Of a stretch of 35,812 nt of DNA, positions 1-32,106 are shown piece after piece. Position 1 is the stretch's first letter. Every line of letters begins with the position of its first letter. The stretch comes from Paulinella micropora (taxonomy: Eukaryota; Cercozoa; Imbricatea; Euglyphida), in the NCBI GenBank assembly GCA_009731375.1, contig BJOX01000025.1, positions 173,126-208,937 on the forward strand. The letters run 5' to 3'. The notes under the pieces were generated by a model that was not told where the DNA came from, made no database searches, and saw nothing but the letters and a program-made list of their open reading frames with translations. A program made the position numbers and the translations under genes.

Positions 1-46
1 ATCGTCGTCGTCGTCGTCGTCGTTGTTGTTGTTGTTGTTGTCGTCG

Positions 47-80
<34 letters not shown>

Positions 81-88
81 CGTCATCG

Positions 89-136
<48 letters not shown>

Positions 137-190
137 TGTTTGTTCTTCACACACACATACATATACATACACATACACATACATGTTTAG

Positions 191-234
191 GCGATATCTT
201 AGGTGTGTTTGAGCGACAGCCCCCACCTCCTCTG
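191..234 (+). CDS. Coding-like segment, gene unknown
   Basis: Between an acceptor-like GTTTAG|GC and a donor-like CTG|GTCATT lie 14 codons, [14 protein letters not shown]. On the - strand the same stretch reads [10 protein letters not shown] then a stop. The strand is not settled and no family is recognised. Confidence 0.3.
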
Positions 235-270
235 GTCATTTTCCTCCTCCTCCTCCTCCTCCTCCTCCTC

Positions 271-309
<39 letters not shown>

Positions 310-379
310 CCTCTCTCTCCCCCTCTCTCTCCCTCCCTCTCTCTCTCTCTCGCTCTCTCTCTCTCTATCTCTCTCTGTC

Positions 380-451
<72 letters not shown>

Positions 452-478
452 ACTTAGAACGGCGATCAACCCAAAGAT

Positions 479-531
<53 letters not shown>

Positions 532-584
532 GAGATAGATAGGTAGGTAGGTAGGTGGATAGGTAGGTAGGTAGGTAGGTAGAC

Positions 585-646
<62 letters not shown>

Positions 647-672
647 GTAGATAGATATGTTTGTTATATCAG

Positions 673-755
673 CTCTGCATATCCGAAGACATAGGCATCC
701 ATTCCATCCCGCCACCAGTGGGTGGCTGGGCAGCGCGCTTAGACCCCGGAAATGT
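673..755 (+). CDS. Coding-like segment, gene unknown
   Basis: After TATATCAG the frame reads [16 protein letters not shown], then [12 protein letters not shown], in the only non-repetitive 120 bp of this area. The phase matches the segment at 191-234. The opposite strand is also open ([15 protein letters not shown], stop). Low confidence in strand and limits. Confidence 0.35.
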
Positions 756-789
756 GCAGTCTGATGATATATAGATAGATGGATAGATG

Positions 790-838
<49 letters not shown>

Positions 839-873
839 TGCGTTCTGGTCCTCACGCTTTCTTTTTCTTGCAG

Positions 874-924
<51 letters not shown>

Positions 925-956
925 ATCTATCTCTCTCTCCCTCTTTCTCTCTCTCG

Positions 957-1022
<66 letters not shown>

Positions 1023-1033
1023 CTCTCTTTCTT

Positions 1034-1070
<37 letters not shown>

Positions 1071-1079
1071 TTCTCTATT

Positions 1080-1110
<31 letters not shown>

Positions 1111-1192
1111 AAAATCTCAGTGACTGGTTACCATTTTGCTACGCAGCCTGGGCGCACGCTGTTTTCCCCCTCTAACACAATCTCTATTTCTC

Positions 1193-1314
1193 TTTATCGG
1201 TCACCTCCACAAAATGTGGTCAGATTACCGATAAAACTACATATGCGGCGCGCCAAATTTGACGTGTTTTGCGGGCTCGCCGGCCCGGCTTGCCCGCAAA
1301 ACACGTCAAATTTG
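1193..1314. repeat. Two adjacent inverted repeats (hairpins)
   Basis: The first has TTTATCGGT (1193-1201) pairing with ACCGATAAA (1227-1235), and inside it CCAC/GTGG. The second has a perfect 23-bp arm, 1254-1276, pairing with 1292-1314 around a GC-rich 15-base loop. It may be a small foldback element or a hairpin transcript; no gene is associated. Confidence 0.75.
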
Positions 1315-1459
1315 TGGCTAGTCGCATAATATACTATTCTCTTTATCTATTTCGTAGGGCTGGTTACCTTTTTTGCTGCGCACCTTGGGTCGCACGCTGT
1401 TTTTTTTCTTCCCACACGTTCTCAACTTTACCCGGCCTCAGCAATCATCGACAGAGGTG

Positions 1460-1537
<78 letters not shown>

Positions 1538-1542
1538 AAGAA

Positions 1543-1585
<43 letters not shown>

Positions 1586-1696
1586 TAGAGGCAGTGCGTG
1601 CAGTTGCTTTTGCTATAGGTTTCTACGCGTATCATATGGTCTGTTAACTTGTTTCTGCCTATCCATTTTTCTCATGCTGCGTGCTTAGTTGTTCCT

Positions 1697-1791
1697 GCCT
1701 GTCAGTGAGCTGAATTTACTGGAGCAGTGCAAGCTGGGCCTGTGGAGCTCTGCGCTGCTCTATTACGCACTTCGTACCCTGGGCGCGATTT

Positions 1792-1793
<2 letters not shown>
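1697..1793 (+). CDS. Terminal exon of an unidentified + strand gene
   Basis: The acceptor is CCTGTCAG|T. The frame reads ELNLLEQCKLGLWSSALLYY, then ALRTLGAI and TGA. Three further copies of the LRTLGA core exist (about 1119-1160, 1357-1400, 1865-1914), and their differences fall mostly at third codon positions of this + frame. The helix-like, partly hydrophobic peptide is not recognised. Confidence 0.5.
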
Positions 1794-1837
<44 letters not shown>

Positions 1838-1913
1838 AAGAGAGAGAGAGAGAGAGAGATGGGTGTGTGGTGTGCGCTGCTTTATTACGCTCTTCGCACA
1901 CTCGGCGCGCTCT

Positions 1914-2066
<153 letters not shown>

Positions 2067-2087
2067 GAGAGAGCGAGAGAGAGAGAG

Positions 2088-2097
2088 NNNNNNNNNN
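2088..2097. other. Assembly gap (10 N)
   Basis: Fixed-length run of N at the edge of a (GA)n tract. Confidence 0.99.
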
Positions 2098-2112
2098 AGT
2101 CTGAGTACCTAC

Positions 2113-2169
2113 CTCCGCCGCGGGTCGGTCAGGCAAAACGCTTAATCGTCTTCGAGTCTTCAAGTTCAT
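2113..2169 (-). CDS. Possible first exon on the - strand
   Basis: ATG at 2169 starts MNLKTRRRLSVLPDRPAAE, followed by a close-to-consensus donor GAG|GTAGGT. Candidate downstream exons (27 bp at 1158-1132, then 737-669 with a stop) are in phase but conflict with the better supported + strand reading. The + strand here reads a short open tail ending at 2145. Confidence 0.22.
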
Positions 2170-2482
2170 AAATGCACTAACATTATTAATAATTATAAAG
2201 TCAGTCGTTCAGTAGAATCCTTAAGAAGAATCATTGCTTAACAATCAAAAATTGCAATGTAAGGGACAACGGGGAACACAATCAAAAATTGCAGTAGCAG
2301 AGGCATGAAGAGACAGTCTGAGACTCTTACAGCTGACTCGAGAAACCAGGCTTTTTCAAAAGGCAGGGAAGGGTTCATTGGAGAACCGTGGCATCGAACG
2401 TTTGAAAAGCACCCTAGTCAGAGTAGATAGAGGAGGCGCGGCCTGAGATCGACCGTCTTCCATTCTATTATATTGATATATC
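2170..2482. other. Unique sequence, no gene seen
   Basis: This is AT-leaning single-copy DNA with no open frame that I can support. AATCAAAAATTGCA occurs twice (about 2246 and 2280). It could be promoter or intergenic DNA. Confidence 0.5.
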
Positions 2483-2560
<78 letters not shown>

Positions 2561-3240
2561 TTTNNNNNNNNNNNNNNNNNNNNNNNNNNNNNNNNNNNNN
2601 NNNNNNNNNNNNNNNNNNNNNNNNNNNNNNNNNNNNNNNNNNNNNNNNNNNNNNNNNNNNNNNNNNNNNNNNNNNNNNNNNNNNNNNNNNNNNNNNNNNN
2701 NNNNNNNNNNNNNNNNNNNNNNNNNNNNNNNNNNNNNNNNNNNNNNNNNNNNNNNNNNNNNNNNNNNNNNNNNNNNNNNNNNNNNNNNNNNNNNNNNNNN
2801 NNNNNNNNNNNNNNNNNNNNNNNNNNNNNNNNNNNNNNNNNNNNNNNNNNNNNNNNNNNNNNNNNNNNNNNNNNNNNNNNNNNNNNNNNNNNNNNNNNNN
2901 NNNNNNNNNNNNNNNNNNNNNNNNNNNNNNNNNNNNNNNNNNNNNNNNNNNNNNNNNNNNNNNNNNNNNNNNNNNNNNNNNNNNNNNNNNNNNNNNNNNN
3001 NNNNNNNNNNNNNNNNNNNNNNNNNNNNNNNNNNNNNNNNNNNNNNNNNNNNNNNNNNNNNNNNNNNNNNNNNNNNNNNNNNNNNNNNNNNNNNNNNNNN
3101 NNNNNNNNNNNNNNNNNNNNNNNNNNNNNNNNNNNNNNNNNNNNNNNNNNNNNNNNNNNNNNNNNNNNNNNNNNNNNNNNNNNNNNNNNNNNNNNNNNNN
3201 NNNNNNNNNNNNNNNNNNNNNNNNNNNNNNNNNNNNNNNN
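2483..3240. other. Poly(T) tract and 677-base gap
   Basis: About 75 T at 2483-2558, then N from 2564 to 3240. The poly(T) could be the poly(A) tail of a - strand retrocopy, but the gap hides the adjoining sequence. Confidence 0.9.
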
Positions 3241-4180
3241 GCCAACTCATAACACTTTGGTGGTAGATGCTGTGGAGGAGGGTCGTTGCGCGCGTAAAAG
3301 ATCTTAAACTCCGCATATGCTGGTTGATAGCACAGGACCCAGCAGACACCAGATTGTTATGGGTGGGGTTTCGAGGCAGCTCTAGCAACCGCGCTTGGTG
3401 TATGCACTTGCACATTCGGTGACGTCTTGCAAGAGGTTGCTGGGACTGCGGAATAACCTCGGCTTAGTGCAGTCTTGCCCTCAGGAGCTCCATCGGTGGC
3501 CCCGATCATCAGGCGAGAGACTGACACGGGGGGGTGGAGGACCTCGAACAAGGGTATTGGAGGCTTATGTCCGTTGAGGATATGCCATTAGCTGCATCAG
3601 TACGCCTCAGATATAGTATTATTATTATTATTTTTATTAATATTAATAACTTGATATTTTATCATCTTTTGCTTTACTAAATTATTTTATTTATTAATAT
3701 TTATTTTATTATAGACGGTAATATAATATTATATATATAAATAAAGGAGTCCGAGACTGCGGCGAGGAAATCATACGGAAACAAAAGTTTCCTTTCAGTA
3801 ACTTAGTTGAATGGCCGGGACCGTCTGATCGAGGCTGCAGATTCATAATTTATTAATGATTGAATTAGTGTCAGTCCGAGTCGGAGATAATAAGTTTTGT
3901 CATGAGAGTAGATCGTTGATAGTACCGACTAATATTAATATTGGCACGGTACAGTGGGCGGCCCAAACCGGCGGCGGGCGGTGACAAGAACTTGACCCGG
4001 CGTCTGATTTTGCAAAACTTGAAGATTCTTTTATCGGTCCTGGCTCAGAAATCCCTACGACTGGCATACTCCATACATACACACCATACACACTGCCACT
4101 TTTCTCAAGTTTCATGTCGATCCTTACAACATCCAAGCGCCGCCACGATAAATATATGAATACTATCAGATACTATTAAT
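3241..4180. other. Unique intergenic-type sequence
   Basis: 3241-3600 is GC-richer and open for 65 codons on the - strand (3357-3551), but no family or splice context supports it. 3600-3750 is very AT-rich. A GC-richer island at 3941-4065 is open on + (GRPKPAAGGDKNLTRRL...) but begins with TTG and is not recognised. Confidence 0.45.
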
Positions 4181-4296
4181 ATCTATCTATCTACTATCTA
4201 TTTATCTATCTTCATGTGTGTATGTAATATCATTGTATGTATGTATGTATGTATGCATATGTATATATGAATGTATGTATGTATGCATGTATGCGC

Positions 4297-4515
4297 TAGG
4301 AGAAGCGCTGCCGACCCATGAAGTGGAAAGAAGAAGAAGCCTCGGAAGAAGAAGAAGAAGAAGAAGAAGAAGAAGAAGAAGAAGAAGAAGAAGAAGAAGA
4401 AGAAGGAGAAGGAGAAGGAGGAGAGGAGGAGGAGAAGGAGAAGGAGGAGGAGGAGAAGAAGAAGAAGAGGAAGACGAAGAAGAAGAAGAAGAAGAAGAAG
4501 AAGAAGAAGAAGAAG

Positions 4516-4546
<31 letters not shown>

Positions 4547-4695
4547 GTGTGTGTGTGTGTGAGCTAGGAGAAGCGCTGCCGAACCATGAAATGGAAAGAA
4601 GAAGAGAAAAAGAAGAAGAGAAGAAGAAGAAGAAGAAGAAGAAGAAGAAGAAGAAGAAGAAGAAGAAGAAGAAGAAGAAGAAGAAGAAGAAGAAG

Positions 4696-4726
<31 letters not shown>

Positions 4727-4870
4727 GTGTGTGTGTGTGTGTGTGTGTGTGCTAGGAGAAGCGCTGCCGACCCATGAAGTGGAAAGAAGAAAAAGAAGAA
4801 GAAGAAGAAGAAGAAGAAGAAGAAGAAGAAGAAGAAGAAGAAGAAGAAGAAGAAGAAGACGAAGACGAAG

Positions 4871-4902
<32 letters not shown>

Positions 4903-4910
4903 GTAGTAGT
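4297..4910. repeat. (GAA)n tracts carrying three decayed copies of the 4929-4994 exon
   Basis: The motif CTAGGAGAAGCGCTG begins near 4297, 4563 and 4752 and again at the intact exon near 4929. After about 35 bp each early copy dissolves into (GAA)n, and (TG)n precedes copies 2-4. The arrangement looks like repeated unequal exchange between (GAA)n/(TG)n tracts that trapped an exon end. Confidence 0.8.
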
Positions 4911-4928
4911 AGTAGTAGTGTGTGTGAG

Positions 4929-4994
4929 CTAGGAGAAGCGCTGTCGGCCCATGAAGTGGAAGCGCTTCCGCAGCTCCATTTCCCGCTGCCAATG
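4929..4994 (-). CDS. Terminal exon of a small unidentified gene
   Basis: After a good acceptor (TTCTTCTGCTGTCAG|CAT) the - strand reads HWQREMELRKRFHFMGRQRF, then Ser and TAG. The changes between this and its first decayed copy (GGC/GGT, CGA/CGG) are synonymous in this frame and the stop is kept, which favours - strand coding over the open + frame. A second partial copy at about 5115-5147 keeps WQRE with synonymous changes. The peptide is very basic; I do not recognise the family. Confidence 0.5.
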   Translation of the reverse strand, partial: HWQREMELRKRFHFMGRQRFS

Positions 4995-5038
4995 CTGACA
5001 GCAGAAGAAAGACAAGTGTTCCATCAGTTAAAAAAAAA

Positions 5039-5048
5039 NNNNNNNNNN

Positions 5049-5088
<40 letters not shown>
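5039..5088. other. Gap (5039-5048) and poly(A)
   Basis: Ten N then about 40 A, between the terminal exon at 4994-4929 and its partial copy near 5115. Confidence 0.9.
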
Positions 5089-5090
<2 letters not shown>

Positions 5091-5299
5091 AAGCCAACGA
5101 TCTTATTCGCAGATGCGACTCCCGCTGCCAGCGCTGGGAGCAGAAGAACGAATGAAGCGAATGAAGTGAATGAAGTGAATGAAGTGAATGAAGTGAAAGA
5201 AGTGAATGAAGTGAATAAACGAATGAACGAATGAGTAAGCCAGTCAATCAAAAGTAACAATGAGGACAGTAATACTGCTAGAAGGACCTCTTCTGTTAC

Positions 5300-5338
5300 G
5301 CGCTCATCCTTGACCGCGCTGTGCACAGAAAACACCAT
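5300..5338 (-). CDS. Possible first exon of the small - strand gene
   Basis: ATG at 5338-5336 gives [13 protein letters not shown] and a donor CGC|GTAACA in phase 0, matching the exon at 4994-4929. Joined, they would make only 34 residues, so an exon may be missing. A diverged copy (AVHRAV) lies at about 5498-5525. The + strand reading LTALCTENT is an alternative. Confidence 0.3.
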
Positions 5339-5341
5339 GGC

Positions 5342-5444
5342 CTTGTTGCTCGTCTGTCTGTCTGTGTCTGCCTGTGTCTGTCTGTGTCTGTGTCTGTGTC
5401 TGTCTGTGTCTGTCTGTGTCTCTGTCTCTGTCTCTGTCTGTCTG

Positions 5445-5500
<56 letters not shown>

Positions 5501-5531
5501 CGCCCTGTGCACAGCACGCCCGAACGGTATG

Positions 5532-5597
<66 letters not shown>
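5342..5597. repeat. (TGTC)n, (CT)n and (CTAT)n tracts
   Basis: (TGTC/TGTG)n from 5342, (CT)n 5450-5497, then (CTAT)n 5530-5597 reaching the truncated 5' end of the LINE-like element. Confidence 0.95.
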
Positions 5598-6408
5598 CAG
5601 AAGCCTAAGGGACAGTCATTTCATCGACCATCCCTGTTTGACACTGCAAACGATTGGCAACTCCAAACCCAATACACCGGTTCTGAGCAAGCCTTTCCTG
5701 TCCACATTTGTGTCACTGACCTCCGCCCCGATATCGTTGTCTGGTCACTGTCTACCAAGATATGTATTCTGATCGAGCTAACGTGCCCGGTCGAGGAAAA
5801 CATCCTTGACGCACGAGCCTACAAGACCAACCGATACAACGAGCTCAAATCTCAAATCGAGGACAACGGATGGACCTGCCACCTTCGACCAATCGAATGC
5901 GGGGCTCGCGGCATGGTATCGTTCTCTGTTCATCGATGTTTCCGCGCCTTGGGTTTTTCCCATCCCCAATCCAAATCCCTTTGCTTCAAGCTATCCTCCT
6001 GCGTAGCTCGTTGCTCTTTTGCGATTTATCGCTCCTGTGCAGTCAAAAATTGGACTAATCTTCCTCTAGTCCGTATTGGTGACTGCATTCCATCATAGCC
6101 GTCCAGTGTTGCATAGCCCGGGCTAGGTCCCTGCGGGGGTTTAGGCCTCATACAATGTCATCATTGTAGCTTGCGCAAGCTTACGGTGCTCAAAACACTT
6201 GGACTAACGGCTTCCTTTTCTTTCTCTTCTTCCTTATCCTCCCACTCTCCATTCCTAGATTGCCTTTTTCTTCAACGTCCTTCCTCCTCTTCTTTTTCCA
6301 GAACACAGTCTACCCGTGATTCCCATCCCGGACACATGCACAGTACACAAATTATTGTTTGATGTGAAACTGCGTTCCTTTGCAAGGACTACATTCCTTT
6401 GCGACATC
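5598..6408 (+). mobile_element. LINE-like retroelement, 5'-truncated, REL nuclease end
   Basis: An open frame ends at TAG 6096-6098. It carries RPDIVVWS...[14 protein letters not shown]: Pro-Asp, 14 residues, Glu (codons 5730 and 5775), followed by [17 protein letters not shown] and CGARGMV. This matches the C-terminal restriction-like (PD-(D/E)XK) endonuclease region of REL-bearing LINEs such as R2-type elements. The reverse transcriptase is absent. A 310-bp 3' UTR follows and ends ...GCGACATCTC, then (ATCT)n, the same junction as in the other copies. The 5' edge abuts (CTAT)n. Confidence 0.75.
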
Positions 6409-6410
6409 TC

Positions 6411-6477
<67 letters not shown>

Positions 6478-6498
6478 CATCTATCCATCTATCCATCC

Positions 6499-6559
<61 letters not shown>

Positions 6560-6569
6560 CCTATCTATC

Positions 6570-6622
<53 letters not shown>

Positions 6623-6644
6623 CTATCTATCTATCTATCTACAG

Positions 6645-6715
<71 letters not shown>

Positions 6716-6752
6716 CCTACCTACCTACCTACCTACCTACCTACCTACCTAC

Positions 6753-18368
<11,616 letters not shown>

Positions 18369-18586
18369 ATCGGATGGGGAACAAATCTAACCCGACATCT
18401 TTGGATTCTTTGCCGGTGTAATCCTCACAATGAAGAAGGCATTTTTCCATTTTTAAATGGCACTGATACCGGAGAAAACTTCCGTTTCCCTTCGCCGTTC
18501 GTCTTCCCGTTTCCATGTGCTCCAATTATGACCGACGGAAAACAAGGTCCTTGCCACAAATAGAAGAAAAGAGAAGGAGGAAAGCT
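18369..18586. promoter_or_regulatory. Shared divergent promoter region (LYR / ABCG)
   Basis: This is unique sequence without microsatellite between two outward-facing start codons. It holds a near-palindrome CCATTTTTAAATGG at about 18447, which resembles a CArG or TATA-type element. No clear TATA box with known spacing is visible. The role is inferred from position only. Confidence 0.4.
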
Positions 18587-28528
<9,942 letters not shown>

Positions 28529-29547
28529 GAGACAGCAGCAACGACCGCGATTGATGACCATGACCAAGTACCTACAGCGACGGCGGCGGGCGACCATGAC
28601 AAGCACCACGTGAATAATGACGATGACAGCTGCAGCAGCAGCAGCGACAACAACGACAACCACACAGCAACAACTACACGACAACAACGCTGAGTATTGC
28701 CAGAAGGATCAAACGACAGCGACAACCGCAACAAAAGACAAAGCAAAAAGGATGGCGACTCTGCAGTGTATTTCTGCGGGATGACAGTATTCCAAGTGGC
28801 AAGACCAAACAACTTTGAGCTTGTCTTATCCCTAGTATAGGACGCGGATGTGCATAAAAACATGCACATGTATATAAGTACAAATATTTCAATATTCCTA
28901 GTGCAGTTGCAAATGTGCATAAAAGCATGCACATATTATTTACCTGCAAATATATCAATATGTCTGTGTAAAGTCTTTGCAAACAATATCAAGCTAGATT
29001 CAGCAACAATATCAAGCTAGATTTAGCATCGACTGTTCAATTTTACAAGTGACCATGTGTAGTTTACATATGGGATTCGTGATGACGCGCTTTTGGTGTA
29101 TCACATAATAATCATGATAGTATTACATTTGAAACTCAGCAAGAAGGGGTCGGACGCGGTCAGGCGCTGAACGTACCTAATATTTGCTAGTACTGATACG
29201 TATCCGAATAAAAAATCAAAATTAACCTACGTGAACTTGAGTTGAAATAGGTCGGAGCAGCGGGACGCTTCCCACTTATTAATATCCCTACTAGTGGCAA
29301 ATACTAGTTCTATCAATAAAAGTTGATCAGTGGAGAAAAAAAAAAAACTGTGATCAGCAGCAGCCTGATGTTGTGGCAGCCTCAGCCTGGCTACTGACTC
29401 AGTCTTGAATAATAGTATAGTATAGGTAGGATAGTATAGCTGAATATCCAAGTACAGTTGAAAGCGTTGGAAAGTTATTGATTGATTTCAACGGTCGGGT
29501 GTCGCGGCCGGGTTTTCAGTCAAGTATGTAACAATGCAACTTGATTA

Positions 29548-29600
<53 letters not shown>

Positions 29601-29679
29601 CCCTTTTTTTTCAATTTTTTTCAATTTTTTTTTTAGTAATGTATTAATATTGTAACATGTTACTTTTACAATTTGTTTA
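28529..29679. other. ABCG 3' flank
   Basis: Probable 3' UTR and intergenic DNA. Two tandem units of about 70 bp near 28850 and 28915 each hold GTGCATAAAA.CATGCAC, a small hairpin. A 26-bp direct repeat, CAACAATATCAAGCTAGATT, lies near 28982 and 29003. AATAAA occurs at about 29206. Poly(T) 29551-29600. No gene seen. Confidence 0.6.
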
Positions 29680-30229
29680 TTACTAACGACATTCAAGAGA
29701 AAAAAATAAACGATTTTTTTTATTTTGACTGATTTTTTCGGTTTTGTTTGAAATAATTTTTATGACAGAAAAATCGATTTTTGTGTCACTGGTTTTTCTG
29801 TTTTGGTTATTAATATTTTTTTCAGACCCACCCGGGCCTGTTCCAATGAAAAAAGAAATAAATAGCAATATATTAATATTAATACTTGTCCGCAATAAAA
29901 AAAAAAAAATCAAGTATTAATATATCAGTCGGTTATTAGTATCATAGTAATAATTTAATATTAGTTTAAATATTCAGTACTATGCTTCAAGTACTAACTT
30001 TTGAATTGATACTATGATCTATGAATATATGATTCGAATATATATTAGTACATAATGGAAATCCGATCAAGGTAAGCAACGTTCGAAACTTGAAGACTTT
30101 CCATTTCCGTTTTTCCCGGGCCTGATCGCTACTGGTAGTATTATTAACTTACGATTAATACTGATTAATATTGCAAGGCCGGCAAGTTCGAACAGGAAGA
30201 CTTGAACCTTATTGATATTTTATGGAATA

Positions 30230-30700
30230 CTACTGGCAGCGTCCGTATTCAGCAGTTACTGACTGCAGATTAGTTGCCTGTGCAAAAGCTCTGTAAATTT
30301 CTGCTAGAAAAGCTCCTGCTCCTCTGTAACTTCTCATAAATGCTTTCACATTTCCGAACACCAATTCACATGGGTTGAACTCAGGAGAGTATGCAGGCAA
30401 AAAACTTGACAAGTCTGATGTTAAGTGCACGCAAAAGAGCAAACAAAAACGGTTTGATAGCGGCCGCGTAATGGATCTTTGCGTTGTCTAATACACTTGA
30501 AGGAAATCACCTGCCACAAGGAGATTATTTGCAATAGCGTCCAAGATGCTGTTGAGAAAGTCCACAGCATTATTATTGCTTCAAGTTCCCAGTCTGACTG
30601 AAAGAAGAGCTCCTCCTCGCGGATGGGTCAGGTTGTAAGATACGTCACACTGTATGTGATATCCACATGCTCCGTCATATCTCTTCCAATAACTACCTAT
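30230..30700 (-). pseudogene. Tc1/mariner-like DDE transposase remnant
   Basis: The last frame (30442-30230) reads LPAYSPEFNPCELVFGNVK, the classical P-Y-S-P...N-P-x-E block with the third catalytic acid. Upstream, in another frame, LDNAKIHYAAAIKP gives the second Asp, and further up THPRGGALLSV and NNAVDFLNSIL are in yet other frames with stops between. At least two frameshifts separate the parts, and the N-terminal DNA-binding region is not visible. Confidence 0.75.
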
Positions 30701-30775
30701 TACATACATATAAGATGATGCAAACATGCATAACTGAACACGATTACATAACAAACAAACTTACAGTGAATAAAT

Positions 30776-30781
30776 AAATAA

Positions 30782-30877
<96 letters not shown>

Positions 30878-30905
30878 CTTATGATAAATAAATAAATAAA
30901 TAAAT
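30776..30905. repeat. (TAAA)n microsatellite
   Basis: About 125 bp of AAAT units inside the transposon. Confidence 0.97.
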
Positions 30906-31036
30906 ATTAACATTCCCATGACATACATATAATACTTCCATTCTCATGACATACATACATACATACATAGTTACTACCCGCTGACCAGCCATAGAGCGAC
31001 ATCTTCTGCGACGATAGAGATCGAAATTGCGGAAAG

Positions 31037-31480
31037 ATGATTCGTCGAGGAACTATGATGATTCTGGGCGATTCTCTGCTGACCGAGAAGGACCAACTTA
31101 CGCTGTCAGAGGAGAAAGAACTACTTACGCCTTCAGAAGCATCAAAATCTATCATTGATCAACCGCACTCTGCGAGCTCGCCTGGTACAGTCATCATGGC
31201 TCCTCCTGGTAAATCTTCCTGGGATTCTGGGCGATTCTCTGCTGACCTTGAAGTGGGAGACGGCCAACTTGCCTTGGAATCTCTTGTGAAAAAGTCAAGC
31301 GCCTCATCACGTTTGTGCCAGCCGGGTCGAAGCGAATGGAGCGATGACAGCAGCAGCGACGATAGCGACAGCAGCGACAGTGACGGCGAGCTTGTTCCAC
31401 AGGGAGGTTTGTTTCTCGAGTTCAGCGAAGATGAGGATAACGATTCGAGCGACCCGGTGGCAGTTGCAACAAAAAAATGA
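31037..31480 (+). CDS. Transposon ORF1, Ser/Asp-rich protein
   Basis: 147 codons from ATG 31037 to TGA 31478. The C-terminal half is acidic and serine-rich (DDSSSDDSDSSDSDGE, FSEDEDNDSSD), which suggests a disordered, perhaps phosphorylated or nuclear protein. GATTCTGGGCGATTCTCTGC occurs twice (about 31069 and 31215) but in different reading frames. It ends in a run of seven A overlapping the start of ORF2. No family recognised; cargo or an accessory factor of the element. Confidence 0.5.
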   Translation: MIRRGTMMILGDSLLTEKDQLTLSEEKELLTPSEASKSIIDQPHSASSPGTVIMAPPGKSSWDSGRFSADLEVGDGQLALESLVKKSSASSRLCQPGRSEWSDDSSSDDSDSSDSDGELVPQGGLFLEFSEDEDNDSSDPVAVATKK

Positions 31481-32070
31481 GTAACAAGACGAGCGAGTGC
31501 AAAGAAAGCCAGGGGACTTCTAAGTGGATGCACATTGGAGGAAGTGGTGAGATGCGTACTTCTGACAAGAAATTATTTTCTGAACATGTCACTGCATCTG
31601 ATGCATCCAAGATTCCAGGAGGACTGCGACAGCTCAACGAAAAATTCAACTCAATCGATCTACCTGCAGTCACGGTTGAAGCAATGGCTGTGTTTAACAT
31701 GAGTGGCTACGGTCAAAGCTGGCGTGTCGTCCCTGCTGGCATTGGAAAGGTGACAGGCATCAAGCCAGCTATCAACGCGAAGCTTCTGAAGACAAAGTCC
31801 AAAGTTCTGTGGCATGTGTACGGAGTCAGCCCAGTGCACAAGGGAGATCAGCAAGTCTGGGATGTGAACGAATGGGTGAAGTTGAAGTTTGGCCCTTGCT
31901 GGATTCTGAAGGATCCTTCTATTGAATCTGAACATCTGCCGTACGAAAAGGTTTCGGAAAAAAATGATGATTCCAGATATGAGGCGTATGTTGTTGGTGT
32001 TGATGCAGAGGATTGCATCATGGATACGGCCTTTTATTTGAAAAAAGGTTTTATCTCTGAGCAAGATTAA
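31477..32070 (+). CDS. Transposon ORF2, unknown protein
   Basis: 197 codons from ATG 31477 to TAA 32070, overlapping ORF1 by ATGA. Features: MSNKTSECKESQGTSK, a central WRVVPAGIGKVTGIKP, VLWHVYGVSPVHKGDQQVWD and an acidic C-terminus. Base composition is balanced and stop-free, unlike the AT-rich flanks, which supports coding. No catalytic motif is recognised. The ORF1/ORF2 join lies on A-AAA-AAA, so either a -1 frameshift or termination-reinitiation could link them; a spliced intron is another option. Confidence 0.6.
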   Translation: MSNKTSECKESQGTSKWMHIGGSGEMRTSDKKLFSEHVTASDASKIPGGLRQLNEKFNSIDLPAVTVEAMAVFNMSGYGQSWRVVPAGIGKVTGIKPAINAKLLKTKSKVLWHVYGVSPVHKGDQQVWDVNEWVKLKFGPCWILKDPSIESEHLPYEKVSEKNDDSRYEAYVVGVDAEDCIMDTAFYLKKGFISEQD

Positions 32071-32106
32071 AACCAGCTTTTGAAAGAACTCGAGTGATGA
32101 AATATA

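Noticed and set aside
136-1029. Long open frames made of [20 protein letters not shown] and similar peptides, here and through much of the window
   Set aside because: They are automatic products of di- and tetranucleotide repeats, which lack stops in several frames. No splice or family support.
2418-3415. Frames of 259-315 codons spanning the gap at 2564-3240
   Set aside because: They consist of N and poly(T); no coding evidence.
4218-4755. Poly-Glu, poly-Lys and poly-Arg frames in (GAA)n
   Set aside because: All three frames of (GAA)n are open; only the embedded exon copies carry information.
5310-5560. + strand start [15 protein letters not shown] fused to the LINE-like frame
   Set aside because: The join runs through (TGTC)n, (CT)n and (CTAT)n; the element is 5'-truncated at about 5598 and this start is chance.
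31159-31533. 124-codon - strand frame opposite ORF1
   Set aside because: Ser/Leu-rich shadow of the acidic, serine-rich + strand frame.
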